Source: Nesterenkonia sphaerica
GTDB lineage: Bacteria > Actinomycetota > Actinomycetes > Actinomycetales > Micrococcaceae
NCBI RefSeq assembly: GCF_005771565.1
Contig: NZ_VAWA01000001.1
Span: 74,638-138,637 of the forward strand
Direction of reading: 5' to 3'
DNA length: 64,000 bases
The position numbers were made by a program, and so were the translations under genes. Under the pieces are notes generated by a model, which made no database searches, had not been told where the DNA came from, and saw nothing but the letters and a program-made list of their open reading frames with translations. Shown in pieces: positions 1 through 8,647 of the stretch. How positions within the stretch are numbered: the first letter of the stretch is position 1; the number at the start of each line of letters is the position of its first letter.

Positions 1-213
1 TCGACCAGTGCCCCTACAGGATTCCCTAATACTCGGTGGTTTTTGCGATCATCACCTCATACTGTCGCTATTAATTCATTCAAGACAACTTTGCCCTACA
101 ACTCCAAGAGGCTAGGTTTGGCCTGACAATTAGTTCCCCAGGCCGCGCCCATGAACCGTGCCGAGTCCACGACAATAGCTTCATGGAAGCCCACGGTGCG
201 CATGGCTCGAACG
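1..213. other. Non-coding left edge, nothing recognised
   Basis: This stretch lies downstream of the Gfo/Idh gene. A 35-codon minus-strand frame (96-203) has no ribosome binding site and no recognisable product, so I do not call it. No clear terminator hairpin was seen. Confidence 0.4.
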
Positions 214-1212
214 CTAGTCAATCGTGATAGGAGCGCGAGTCTGAATTGACTCACGTATTGCGTGAACAACCTGCTCAGTTTGACGTGCGTCGGCTAGCGT
301 CATCGTCGGAATCCCGCCTGACTCTACGCAATCTAGGAAGTGGCTAATGCTAGAACGCAGATCTCCCCCTACCCCATCCCGACCAGAGGGCCAATGTACG
401 AGGTCCGGACGTTGGAGGCCACACTCTCCTACGAACGAAAGTCCTTGGTCGGCCCCTTCGATCGTTGCCGAACCACCGGTGCCAATTACCTTGAACCCTG
501 CATCAAGTGGCGCCGGCACAGATGAGGGCAGCACCCAGCTTGTATCCAACGAACCGATCACTCCATTTGCAAATTGCAGCGTCGCCACTACAGCGTCTTC
601 GTGTCCCCATTGAGCTGATTGTCCACCAATTCCTTCGGCATATACGCGGGTAATTGGCGCACCTATAACCCAGGCCATTGCGTCAATGTCATGAATGGCA
701 GTCGAAATCAGCAGATTGGTCCAAGGCCCCAACTGTTGGACTCCAGCGGCCGTACCCCGGCGGTGTGCGGAAATGGTCCGCACCGTGCCCAACCGCCCTT
801 GTTGGACGGCCTCTTGCACCTTGAGGAAACGCGGATCGCTGCGCAATATGAAGTTCACCATAATTGTGCCAGCGCAGCCGGCCATCTTGTCGACGAAATC
901 ATCGGTTTGCGCCAAACTCGGGGTCAAAGGTTTCTCTAATAGAATGTGACATCCGGCGCGCCCGACCACAAGGCTGGGCTCCAACCGCGCATGTTCCGGC
1001 ACAGCGATAGTGACAACATCCGGGCGGGCCTGCTCGACGAGTTCCTCGGCATTGCGAAATACGGCTACCCCCAGCTCCGCGGCTACTTGCTCTGCCCGCT
1101 TCGAATCGGCATCAACCACACCGACCAGTTCAGTACGAGCATCGCGGGCGTAGACCGCCGCATGGAGCGCCCCAATGCGCCCCGTTCCGATTACGCCTGC
1201 ACGCAGTCTCAT
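214..1212 (-). CDS. Gfo/Idh/MocA family oxidoreductase
   Basis: A predicted NAD(P)-dependent sugar or cyclitol dehydrogenase of 332 residues, the usual family length. The N-terminal Rossmann fold carries GTGRIG at residues 9-14, and the family EKP motif, whose Lys acts in catalysis, is at 93-95. The C-terminal half is the alpha/beta substrate domain with a probable catalytic His in the TAIHDIDAM segment. Its ATG overlaps the TGA of the preceding metallo-beta-lactamase gene (ATGA), so the two are translationally coupled in the operon that starts near 7.1 kb. Family members act on inositols, glucosides or 3-keto sugars. The exact substrate cannot be read from the sequence. Family assignment is firm; the role in sugar or cyclitol breakdown is inferred from the ABC importer and creatininase-family neighbours. 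Confidence 0.88.
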   Translation of the reverse strand: MRLRAGVIGTGRIGALHAAVYARDARTELVGVVDADSKRAEQVAAELGVAVFRNAEELVEQARPDVVTIAVPEHARLEPSLVVGRAGCHILLEKPLTPSLAQTDDFVDKMAGCAGTIMVNFILRSDPRFLKVQEAVQQGRLGTVRTISAHRRGTAAGVQQLGPWTNLLISTAIHDIDAMAWVIGAPITRVYAEGIGGQSAQWGHEDAVVATLQFANGVIGSLDTSWVLPSSVPAPLDAGFKVIGTGGSATIEGADQGLSFVGECGLQRPDLVHWPSGRDGVGGDLRSSISHFLDCVESGGIPTMTLADARQTEQVVHAIRESIQTRAPITID

Positions 1213-1967
1213 ATGGGTGCACCTGGACGAAATGCACGGTCGTGGCCGGGGAAAACAACTGTAGGTTTGAGGTCGTGAATAGCCTGCAGACTTCGAGCCA
1301 TCTGCTCACGTTGTGCACCGGCGTACCAATGTCCCAGTTCCTGGGTCTCGAACTCTCGGCGGGTCATGGCTGCATCACCAGTGGCTATGTAGCGCTCGAC
1401 GTCAGTCTCAATAAGAACGCTAATTGATCCTGGCGTGTGCCCCGGTGTGGAAATTGCACGGACTCCCGTGCAAAGCTGCAGGCTTCCCCCCAACGGAACT
1501 TCCGTGGTGGAGCCGGCCCCGCTGATCATGGCCTCAGTCTTGGAGTTCCCATAGATTTCCCGGGCGAACTCCAGCTCGCCCTCGCCAACGACGAGTTCGG
1601 CACCTTCGAAGACTGATACCCCAGCCATGTGGTCGTGATGGCAATGGGTAGCGACGACGAGATCAACCTCGTTCGTGTCCACCCCCAGCTTGTGTAAAGC
1701 GCTGGGCAATATCCCGTAACTCGACGTGTGATGATTTCCTGGGTCAACCACAATGGTCTTCTCTCCTCGGATCAACAAAGTGGTAGCCACCGGCAAGAAC
1801 CCGAGATTAGAGTCAAAGACGGTGTCGCGCTTGGGATCGATCCCGAATCGCTTTTCCATCTCGTCCAATTGGGAGTCCGCTCCCGCCGCGAAGTGGTACG
1901 AAATCTCATTGCCGATAAGGCTGAAGCGCAGCACGATCGGTTGTATTGCTACGTCCACGTGTACCAT
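1209..1967 (-). CDS. Metallo-beta-lactamase fold hydrolase
   Basis: A protein of 252 residues with the metallo-beta-lactamase zinc motif HxHxDH at 108-113 (His108, His110, Asp112, His113). Later come STPGHTPGS (third His), an ATGDAAM segment (bridging Asp) and a C-terminal FPGHD, so both zinc sites look complete. The start is the ATG at 1967, not an upstream in-frame start. AAGGAG sits six bases before it, inside the end of the upstream gene whose TGA is two bases away. Enzymes of this type hydrolyse lactones, thioesters or phosphoesters. In this operon, lactone hydrolysis after a dehydrogenase step is a reasonable guess only. It has no signal peptide and is probably cytoplasmic. Confidence 0.85.
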   Translation of the reverse strand: MVHVDVAIQPIVLRFSLIGNEISYHFAAGADSQLDEMEKRFGIDPKRDTVFDSNLGFLPVATTLLIRGEKTIVVDPGNHHTSSYGILPSALHKLGVDTNEVDLVVATHCHHDHMAGVSVFEGAELVVGEGELEFAREIYGNSKTEAMISGAGSTTEVPLGGSLQLCTGVRAISTPGHTPGSISVLIETDVERYIATGDAAMTRREFETQELGHWYAGAQREQMARSLQAIHDLKPTVVFPGHDRAFRPGAPI

Positions 1968-1969
1968 TC

Positions 1970-3190
1970 TCAAACTCCTTGTCTGGTCTGGAAATCTGTC
2001 ACGACCTGTCCGATCCATTCGAAAGCCGGCTCACCCACAAAGCCATAGTTGTAGAACGAGAGTCCGTCCACTTTCCCTTGCAGTGGAGCGATGGTCTCCT
2101 GCAGCGCAGTGGCGTTGTGTACCTGAGGCAAGATCGCTCTGACTGCGGGATGCACTGGTAAGCCTTGGGGCAACACCGCAAGATACGAGTCGATTGATTC
2201 TTTATTGGCCTGGGGATCAGCCAAGTAGAAAGTAGGGTGCACTTCATCGGCAATATCGGCGAGGTGGGTTAGATCGAGCCCACTTTGCCACCTCGTACCG
2301 TCAACGGGTGTACCGTAAATCGGGCCGAAATCTAGCACACCGATCCGCGCTGAACTCACAGCGCGGATCGCGTTTACGACGGTTGTAAGTAGGTAGTCGA
2401 CCGCCTGATTTCGCAGGTCCCAATAACGACCCAATTCACCACCGTAGCCGGAACGAAAACGATCCCAGTCCAACGATTTCGCTCCAGCAAATGGATTGGC
2501 AAGGTCGTGGTTCACCCGCCCACGGACCCACTCTCGAAGGCCGTCAACGTCAATGTCTTTTTTCTTCGCCGAGGAGGAGCACCAAGAGCAGAAGCAAAGT
2601 GTCAGCAACAGGCTTGTACTAGGCGCCACCGGGACACCGATCACTTCGTGATGATACCCATGTTGGAACGGCATGTACTCAAAGGATTCCAGGAGCACGC
2701 GGTCGGCACCCGTAACCTGAGCTGCGTCACCGACTGCGCACTTGAGGAGGTCGATAACCGCAGGATTAGCGGCACACAAGTCGGTCATCAAGACATCGCC
2801 GAACGCATTGCGCACTGCGACCTCTGGATGGGTCGAACCAACTTGTGAGTTATGCAACCCCAAGCACCAAGTTGTCAGTGTCTGCCCACGGACGTCGAGT
2901 TCCGTCCGTACTTCCGGCCAGAATTGTTCAGTCAGCTCGGACCAGATGGGTGGTTGAATCGGGGCAGTGTCGTACCAAGACCGTTCCGGATTAAAATAAA
3001 GTGCGCCCGGTTGTGGAAAATAAATCTTTCGACGCGGGTTATGAGGGAGAAGAAATCGTCCCGAGTGGTATATGGAGGCGACTTTGACGTCACCGATTCC
3101 CGCGGTGTGCATCTTCTGGATAGCTCCTGCAACGCCCTCATCCTGAAGATCCCACGGATATGCCCACATCGATGCATCTTTAACGTGCAT
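1970..3190 (-). CDS. Uncharacterised TIM-barrel, glycoside hydrolase-like protein with CFCxxC motif
   Basis: A protein of 406 residues without a signal peptide. The start is an ATG 7 bases after a strong GGGAGGAAC ribosome binding site, overlapping the creatininase gene by 11 bases. It resembles a family of actinobacterial proteins usually left as hypothetical or alanine-rich. Shared features are an N-terminal AYPWD segment, an AYHSGR-like segment, THPEVAVRNAFGD, a central HGYHHE, and the cysteine motif CFCSWC. The alternating beta-alpha pattern and the HHE and FGP segments suggest a TIM barrel related to glycoside hydrolases. The cysteines could bind a metal. No reaction is established. The neighbours suggest it works on the imported sugar or a derivative. 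Confidence 0.6.
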   Translation of the reverse strand: MHVKDASMWAYPWDLQDEGVAGAIQKMHTAGIGDVKVASIYHSGRFLLPHNPRRKIYFPQPGALYFNPERSWYDTAPIQPPIWSELTEQFWPEVRTELDVRGQTLTTWCLGLHNSQVGSTHPEVAVRNAFGDVLMTDLCAANPAVIDLLKCAVGDAAQVTGADRVLLESFEYMPFQHGYHHEVIGVPVAPSTSLLLTLCFCSWCSSSAKKKDIDVDGLREWVRGRVNHDLANPFAGAKSLDWDRFRSGYGGELGRYWDLRNQAVDYLLTTVVNAIRAVSSARIGVLDFGPIYGTPVDGTRWQSGLDLTHLADIADEVHPTFYLADPQANKESIDSYLAVLPQGLPVHPAVRAILPQVHNATALQETIAPLQGKVDGLSFYNYGFVGEPAFEWIGQVVTDFQTRQGV

Positions 3191-3983
3191 CGTTCCTCCC
3201 TACGATTGTCTGCGGATTCTGCCAGTCCCATCTCTTGAAGTCCTCCAGGAAGCCAACCAGTCCTCGAACGACCGCTTCGAGCAGCTCGCGGCCGCGTTCG
3301 GCTGTGGCTAATTCTGGATGACCAAGGGTCCCGTCGGCAGTTACCTCGGCGAAATCCCAGGGTGTCGCGACCGCGCCTGAACCCAGCAGGTCGTTGCTGA
3401 GGTATGGATTGGCGAATGTGATTGGTGTATTAGTCGCTTGCTCGGGCTTCACCTGGTCACCATGAGAAGTGAGCATCAGGGAGGTCTCCATTTCACAGGC
3501 GTGATTAATCCCGCCAAGGGGGGACTTCCGCCAGTTAGCAATCGCATCGCTGGCAAAAGACCAATAACTAGCTACTGTAATCCTGACGTCCAATTCAAAT
3601 CTTAGAGTCTGAGCAGCCGCACCGAGCAGGTTCATGTTCCCGCCATGCCCGTTCAGAAAAAGGATTCGCCTGAAACCATGGTGCCACAAGGACTCCGCAA
3701 CATCCCGAATCATGGCCATCAGCGTCTCGGAACGCAGGCTGACCGTTCCGGTGTACTCCATGTGATGAGGAGAATACCCAGTCCAAATGGCTGGCGTGAC
3801 AACGACGTTTTCGACGTCCTGGGCCGCACGCTGAGCCACTGTCTCGGCCATAGTGAAATCAGTCCCTAACGGCAAATGGGGGCCGTGCTGCTCGGTGGCG
3901 CCAATGGGAACAATAACGATCCCGTCGGAGGCGCAGAAATCCTGCGCATCCACCGTAGTCATTCGATGATAATCAACACTCAT
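3180..3983 (-). CDS. Creatininase family hydrolase
   Basis: A protein of 267 residues, typical for the creatininase family of two-metal amidohydrolases. Visible metal ligands are Glu31 and His33 in GATEQHGPHLPLGTD, Asp42 at its end, and the later NGHGGN. The family includes creatininase, formamidopyrimidine deformylases, the mycofactocin peptidase MftE and cyclic ketone hydrolases of inositol breakdown (IolN type). No creatine or sarcosine genes lie nearby. A sugar-type ABC importer and a Gfo/Idh dehydrogenase do, which favours a sugar or cyclitol ring-opening role over creatinine; that is inference. It sits 26 bases after the inner permease gene. Confidence 0.88.
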   Translation of the reverse strand: MSVDYHRMTTVDAQDFCASDGIVIVPIGATEQHGPHLPLGTDFTMAETVAQRAAQDVENVVVTPAIWTGYSPHHMEYTGTVSLRSETLMAMIRDVAESLWHHGFRRILFLNGHGGNMNLLGAAAQTLRFELDVRITVASYWSFASDAIANWRKSPLGGINHACEMETSLMLTSHGDQVKPEQATNTPITFANPYLSNDLLGSGAVATPWDFAEVTADGTLGHPELATAERGRELLEAVVRGLVGFLEDFKRWDWQNPQTIVGRNDAR

Positions 3984-4009
3984 CTTGTTTCCTCCTTAAG
4001 AAAATAACC

Positions 4010-4837
4010 TCAGCGGTCGGCACCAGTCAGTACACCCACAATTCGACGCTGGAAAACGACAGTCACCACAACGACCGGTATGGCAGTGACCACTGCCGCT
4101 GCGGCCAGTTGGCCGATTTGAATGTCAAAAGACGATCGAAATAGCGCCAGACTAACGGTCATGATGTCTAACTGCGACGTGAACAACAATGGAGTGGTGA
4201 ATTCCACCCAAGAGAGAATAAAACCCAGGATAAGCACAGCGAAAATTCCCGGTTTCATGAGCGGCAGGTAAATACGGGTAAGAATCATTCTCGTCGTAGC
4301 CCCATCAATACGGGCAGCTTCCTCGACCTCCATAGGTACTGAGCGCACGAAAGTGCCGAGAATAAAAATCATGACAGGCAGGACAAAAGCAGTATAAGGA
4401 ATAATGAGGCCGGTCCTGGTGTCGAAAACACCCAAATTAACCCACATTATATATAACGGTATAATGAATAGTAGCGTCGGAAACACGTAAATAGCTGCTA
4501 GTGCCCCCATCATCAGTCGGCGTCCCGGGGCGCTCGTGCGATAGAGAGCATACGAAGCTGGCACGGCCAACGCCACTCCCAAGAAAGCGGAGAACATAGC
4601 AACCACCACACTGTTGCCAATGGCCGAGACCAGCGGAACGGGGTGGCCATCGCTAAAGAGTGACGCATAATGGGAAAAGTCCAAAGTGGTTGGAATGAGC
4701 GATAACTCTGGAGACCTAATGACTGACTCTGGTTGAAGACTTGTCAGGACGACGCCGTATAGTGGGAAACCCATTAGGACGACGGTCACAATTGCCGCCA
4801 GGTAGATGGCCACCTGCTTCTGTTTAGTCGCTCTCAT
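4010..4837 (-). CDS. Carbohydrate ABC transporter permease (MalG type)
   Basis: A 275-residue inner-membrane permease with about six membrane segments, starting with a long hydrophobic helix at residues 10-30. The EAARIDGATTRMI segment (about residues 172-185) is the EAA loop that contacts the ATPase. It is the second of two permeases (CUT1 family). Its ATG overlaps the stop of the upstream permease by four bases. No ATP-binding subunit is encoded in the cluster, so a shared MsiK-type ATPase elsewhere is likely. The gene is noticeably AT-rich: one 60-base line near 4441 is about 37 percent GC by count. Confidence 0.92.
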   Translation of the reverse strand: MRATKQKQVAIYLAAIVTVVLMGFPLYGVVLTSLQPESVIRSPELSLIPTTLDFSHYASLFSDGHPVPLVSAIGNSVVVAMFSAFLGVALAVPASYALYRTSAPGRRLMMGALAAIYVFPTLLFIIPLYIMWVNLGVFDTRTGLIIPYTAFVLPVMIFILGTFVRSVPMEVEEAARIDGATTRMILTRIYLPLMKPGIFAVLILGFILSWVEFTTPLLFTSQLDIMTVSLALFRSSFDIQIGQLAAAAVVTAIPVVVVTVVFQRRIVGVLTGADR

Positions 4838-5781
4838 CGCACCTCTTTATTGGCGAAGATAAGTCTATTTATTAAGACCAATATACCTATTACTAAAATT
4901 GTTACAAGCGTAAGTAGCCACGCTATGGCTGCTGCCGTGCCAAACTGGAATGTTTCAAAACCTTGCTCATAAACCCAATAGTTCATCGTAGTAGTTGAGC
5001 CGCCTGGGCCGCCTCGAGTCAACACGAAAATGATGTCAAATGTCTTCATAGCCCAAACGAAAACGAAAATAATAACCGGTATTATCGTGGGCATCAGCTG
5101 GGGGATTGTGATGTGCCATAACCGCTGTCGTGCATGCGCACCATCTACCTGGGCAGCTTCATAGGTGTTAGTGGGTATTGTCTGTAGACCAGCAAGAAGA
5201 AAGAGGGTAGCAAACGGAATCCAACGCCAGGCCTCGGCTATCGCTAGCGAGTGGAGGGCCAGGGCGGGGTCTGCCAACCAGATGGTGTCGTCCGGTAGAC
5301 CCAGTTCTCCTAGAATTCTATTGATGAATCCGAACTCGGACTGGAACATTTGGCCCCAGAGAACCCCACCGACGACAGGTGGCACTGCCCAGGGGAGGAG
5401 TACGACCAGTCGCACGAACGTGCGGCCGCGAAACTGTTCATTAAGCAATAATGCAATAAACATCGCCGGAACTAGGGTAATTAATACCACCAGCAATCCG
5501 AAGTACAGAGTTCTCAATAAGGTGGGGATGAAAGCTGAGGAGCTGATGACTCGAGTGAAGTTGTCCAACCCTACAAACGACTCAATCGTATATGTACCGA
5601 TGTCAATCGTGGCTACTGAATAGACGAGAGTGGCCGCAATCGGGTAGAGGTATACGCCCCCTACCAGGAGCAGCGCGGGCGCCACGAGTGCTAGACCAGT
5701 CCATTGATCGCGCCGCCTGGCGGATCGTGCGGTCTCCTTCCCTCGTTGCCCTGAGGCTCGTTTCTCCGTTGCCTGACTCAA
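4834..5781 (-). CDS. Carbohydrate ABC transporter permease (MalF/UgpA type)
   Basis: A 315-residue permease with a charged cytoplasmic N terminus (about 30 residues) followed by about six membrane helices. The EAA loop reads YEAAQVDGAHARQRLWHITI (about residues 208-227). It forms the heterodimeric channel with the next permease. Both gene ends overlap their neighbours by four bases (ATGA), so binding protein and permeases are co-translated. A CUT1-type importer for oligosaccharides or glycosides is the usual assignment; substrate unknown. Confidence 0.92.
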   Translation of the reverse strand: MSQATEKRASGQRGKETARSARRRDQWTGLALVAPALLLVGGVYLYPIAATLVYSVATIDIGTYTIESFVGLDNFTRVISSSAFIPTLLRTLYFGLLVVLITLVPAMFIALLLNEQFRGRTFVRLVVLLPWAVPPVVGGVLWGQMFQSEFGFINRILGELGLPDDTIWLADPALALHSLAIAEAWRWIPFATLFLLAGLQTIPTNTYEAAQVDGAHARQRLWHITIPQLMPTIIPVIIFVFVWAMKTFDIIFVLTRGGPGGSTTTMNYWVYEQGFETFQFGTAAAIAWLLTLVTILVIGILVLINRLIFANKEVR

Positions 5782-7103
5782 GAGGAGCGCTCGCTCTCGA
5801 TTTGCGAAACTGCCTCATCCAGTGCGGAGCTAATGTCGGCATCGCCTGTTAATACCGAATGGATTTGATCGGCCAGGATGCTTTTCCACATCGCTGCATC
5901 CGGACTGAACCCGAAGTCCACCGGATACTCGTAGGACTGCACGACAGCTTCGTTTACAGGAAACTTCTCGAGGACCTCCGGATCAAGGTTGACGTCGGAG
6001 AAGGCAGTGGCCCATCCCTCCATTGCGATCTCCTTCTGAACTTCCGGCGACAGGATGTACTCCAGGAATCGCTCCGCCTCACCCGTATTCTCTGCGAAAG
6101 CCGGAATGGCTAGGAACTCTGAACCATCGACCGATGCACTTGTTTCAACTGCCGGCTGGGGGGCGAATCCATTGTCTCCAGCAATTTCTGATTCCTCTGG
6201 ATCGGCTGCTACTCCAGCCATGAATGGCCAAGTGAAGAAGAAAGCGCGCGTACCGTTCAGGAAGGCCGGAGAGGCGTCGAAAACCCATGTATAAGTTGTT
6301 ACCGCCGGATCTACCACCTCGTGAGTGTGCAGAAGATCATAAAGCTTTTGAGTCGCCTCCTGCCCCGCTTCAGAATTGAAAATGGGTCGTCCGTCATCGT
6401 CGAACCAACGGCCCCCGTGCATCTGCAACAAGGAGCCCCAGGTATGGAGCACTGCCGTGTCTGCCCATGCATCGGTGAATCCGTAGACGTTCCGACCATT
6501 GATGGAGCCAGTTAGCTCCTTGGCGTACTCAACAAAGGTGTCCCACGAATTTTGTTGGGAGTGCCAGTTTGAAGGCGCTTCGGGGTCGAGACCTACTTCG
6601 CTGAGTAGGTTCTTGTTCCAGTGCATGATGGGGGCACCCACGTTCCAAGGCACCGCCAGGTACTGCCCCCCTGCATCTGCAGCCGTCATTGTGCCAGCTA
6701 TGAACGCGTCCCTCTGGGTATGAGCACTGAGCAAATCGCTGACATCTGTGAGCCATTGCCGCTCAGACATTTCCTGTACGACTTCGGCAGTGAGGAAGAC
6801 CGAATCCCATTGCGAACGTTGCGCCATGAATGCATTCGTCAAGACATTGCGTATGTCCGGAGTAGACACATGCTCAATCTCCAAGTCCACGTTGGTTTCG
6901 TCAGCATGCGTTTGGGCGGCAGTTTCGACTGGCGTCATATGTGAGCCCAAAAGTAGCCCCAAGGCACCCGTTAGTTCCGCTGGATCCCCTTGCGAGCCAT
7001 CCCGGTCGGCGCACGCCGCTAGAAAACCGATTAAGGCAAGGCTACTGGACCCTTGCAAGAAGCGGCGTCGGTTCACCAGTGCTCGGTTTATCTCAATGTT
7101 CAT
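5778..7103 (-). CDS. Extracellular sugar-binding lipoprotein of ABC transporter
   Basis: A 441-residue family 1 solute-binding protein. The N terminus has a twin-arginine motif NRRRFLQG (residues 11-18), a hydrophobic stretch and a lipobox FLAAC ending at Cys31. The protein is therefore probably exported folded through Tat and lipid-anchored outside the membrane. The mature part has the typical two-lobe pattern with aromatic residues for sugar stacking (for example WDTFVEYAKEL and NGRNVYGFTDAW). It is the first gene of the importer operon. GGAG lies 7 bases before the ATG. A candidate operator palindrome lies about 80-100 bases upstream. Confidence 0.92.
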   Translation of the reverse strand: MNIEINRALVNRRRFLQGSSSLALIGFLAACADRDGSQGDPAELTGALGLLLGSHMTPVETAAQTHADETNVDLEIEHVSTPDIRNVLTNAFMAQRSQWDSVFLTAEVVQEMSERQWLTDVSDLLSAHTQRDAFIAGTMTAADAGGQYLAVPWNVGAPIMHWNKNLLSEVGLDPEAPSNWHSQQNSWDTFVEYAKELTGSINGRNVYGFTDAWADTAVLHTWGSLLQMHGGRWFDDDGRPIFNSEAGQEATQKLYDLLHTHEVVDPAVTTYTWVFDASPAFLNGTRAFFFTWPFMAGVAADPEESEIAGDNGFAPQPAVETSASVDGSEFLAIPAFAENTGEAERFLEYILSPEVQKEIAMEGWATAFSDVNLDPEVLEKFPVNEAVVQSYEYPVDFGFSPDAAMWKSILADQIHSVLTGDADISSALDEAVSQIESERSS

Positions 7104-7184
7104 TTCATTTCTCCAAATGCCATACGCAGGATTTCTAAACCTAATGCAATGTTCGACCCTATGGAGCGGCCGTTCAGCTGGAGC

Positions 7185-7203
7185 CAGGTGAATCTTTCAC
7201 CTG
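7185..7203. promoter_or_regulatory. Perfect inverted repeat, candidate operator
   Basis: CAGGTGAA and TTCACCTG are perfect 8-base arms around a 3-base centre. The repeat lies 82 bases upstream of the binding-protein start, in the only sizeable gap (200 bases) of the cluster. There is no T-run, so an operator is more likely than a terminator. No regulator gene lies within the cluster. Confidence 0.45.
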
Positions 7204-7303
7204 TCGGCGTTATTCTGGCTTATGCAACGCCTGTTTCATCTAACGGTATGTATTGCGTAGTCTATGTGTCAAGCATCACAGCCTTCGTCAACTTGCTTTT
7301 GGC

Positions 7304-8647
7304 CTAACTAACCGTTGCAGGTGTTGCGCCGTCAGCGAGAGTTGCCTTGAGCGCCGCCTCGAAGACGTCCACCGTCTGCTCGACGTCGTGCTCGCTGTGC
7401 GCGGCGGACAAATACCAGCGGCCCCCGGGAAGCGTGAAGACCCCGCGACGAAGCATGTGCACCAACAGCCTGTCGTAAAACTTCTGGTCCGCAGCCAGAA
7501 AGTCAGTGAAGGTTGCAGCCTCCTTGACTCCGATCATGCATTGCACCACGGGACCCACTTGATTGATGGTCCCCGGAACTCCGTGTGCTGTAAGTGCTTG
7601 GGCGAACCCTTCGCCTAGCTTGCGTCCGTGGTTTTCGAACGTCTCGTAGACACTAGGCTCGTCTAGGGCCTCCAAAGTAGCTTTCGCAGCGGCAAGGACC
7701 ACAGGATTTCCGTTGTAGGTGCCCGCATGCACGACTCCACTTGTGGTCAGCTCGAGAAACTCGGCACGGCCCGCAACCGCCGCAAGCGGGTAACCACCGG
7801 CCACGGCCTTTGCAAGGACTACCAAATCAGGCTCCACGTCGTACCGTTCAGCGGCCCCACCTCTGCTCATCCTGAACCCCGTTATAACCTCGTCAAATAC
7901 GAGTACGGTTCCAGTCGCGTCACAAACCCGCCGAAGCTCCGTTAAGAAATTTTCCGGCGGGGCAAGAACTCCCGAGTTGCACAGCACAGGTTCACAGAAG
8001 ACAGCTGCGTATTCGTCACCCTGAAGCAGTCGCCGCACCGCCTCAATATCCCCCCAGTCAACGATTGTGACGTCATCGAGAACCGCTTCGGGTTGGCCTT
8101 CACTGCCCCTCGCGAGGTCGCCAGTTGGGCCGGGGCGATATCCCACGAGCATTGCATCGGACCAACCATGATAATGCCCACCGAACTTAATGAAACGTCG
8201 GCGCCCAGTCGCGCCCCGCGCGAGCCGCAGGGCGACCTGAGTGGCCTCCGATCCCGTGTTGCTCCATAGGACCCGCTCTGCGCCAGGAATGCGCTCGATC
8301 ACCATCTCTGCCACTTCAGCCTCTAGAACATGGCCAGCCCCGTAGGTGGCACCGTGAGGTAGCTGGTTTTGGACTGCTTCGGTGAGTCCAGGGTGTCCGT
8401 GTCCCAGGATTACCGGGCCCCAACCGAGGACATAGTCAAGGTAAGTATTGTCATCAAGGTCTGTCAGCCGAGACCCGTTACCACCTTGGAAAAACAAGGG
8501 ATGCGGCGGCATCGATGCTCGGAGGCCTGTCGAAACACCCCCGGGCAAAGAGCGCTTTGTACGCTGCCAGGCCCGTTGGGACTTGGGCCATGAGGACACA
8601 ATTTCCTCAGAACTCCCAGCTTCGACCGTTTGTTGTGCGTCAGCCAA
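7304..8647 (-). CDS. Class III aminotransferase, glutamate-1-semialdehyde aminomutase-like
   Basis: A PLP-dependent enzyme of 447 residues. It shows NTGSEAT (130-136, PLP phosphate binding), HYHGWSD (158-164), FDEVITGFR (251-259, the PLP-ring Asp) and Lys280 in LAKAVAGGYP, which forms the Schiff base. The closest recognised group is glutamate-1-semialdehyde 2,1-aminomutase-like proteins. No haem genes surround it, so a catabolic transamination in this cluster is more likely than haem synthesis. The start is a TTG at 8647 preceded by GAGGT; no ATG fits. It lies 200 bases upstream of the importer operon on the same strand and may belong to the same regulon. Confidence 0.85.
   Translation of the reverse strand: MADAQQTVEAGSSEEIVSSWPKSQRAWQRTKRSLPGGVSTGLRASMPPHPLFFQGGNGSRLTDLDDNTYLDYVLGWGPVILGHGHPGLTEAVQNQLPHGATYGAGHVLEAEVAEMVIERIPGAERVLWSNTGSEATQVALRLARGATGRRRFIKFGGHYHGWSDAMLVGYRPGPTGDLARGSEGQPEAVLDDVTIVDWGDIEAVRRLLQGDEYAAVFCEPVLCNSGVLAPPENFLTELRRVCDATGTVLVFDEVITGFRMSRGGAAERYDVEPDLVVLAKAVAGGYPLAAVAGRAEFLELTTSGVVHAGTYNGNPVVLAAAKATLEALDEPSVYETFENHGRKLGEGFAQALTAHGVPGTINQVGPVVQCMIGVKEAATFTDFLAADQKFYDRLLVHMLRRGVFTLPGGRWYLSAAHSEHDVEQTVDVFEAALKATLADGATPATVS

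Noticed and set aside
96-203. A 35-codon minus-strand frame downstream of the Gfo/Idh gene
   Set aside because: No ribosome binding site and no recognised family.
3180-3983. Creatinine breakdown pathway
   Set aside because: The creatininase-family gene has no creatinase, sarcosine oxidase or hydantoin genes nearby; the context is a sugar ABC importer.
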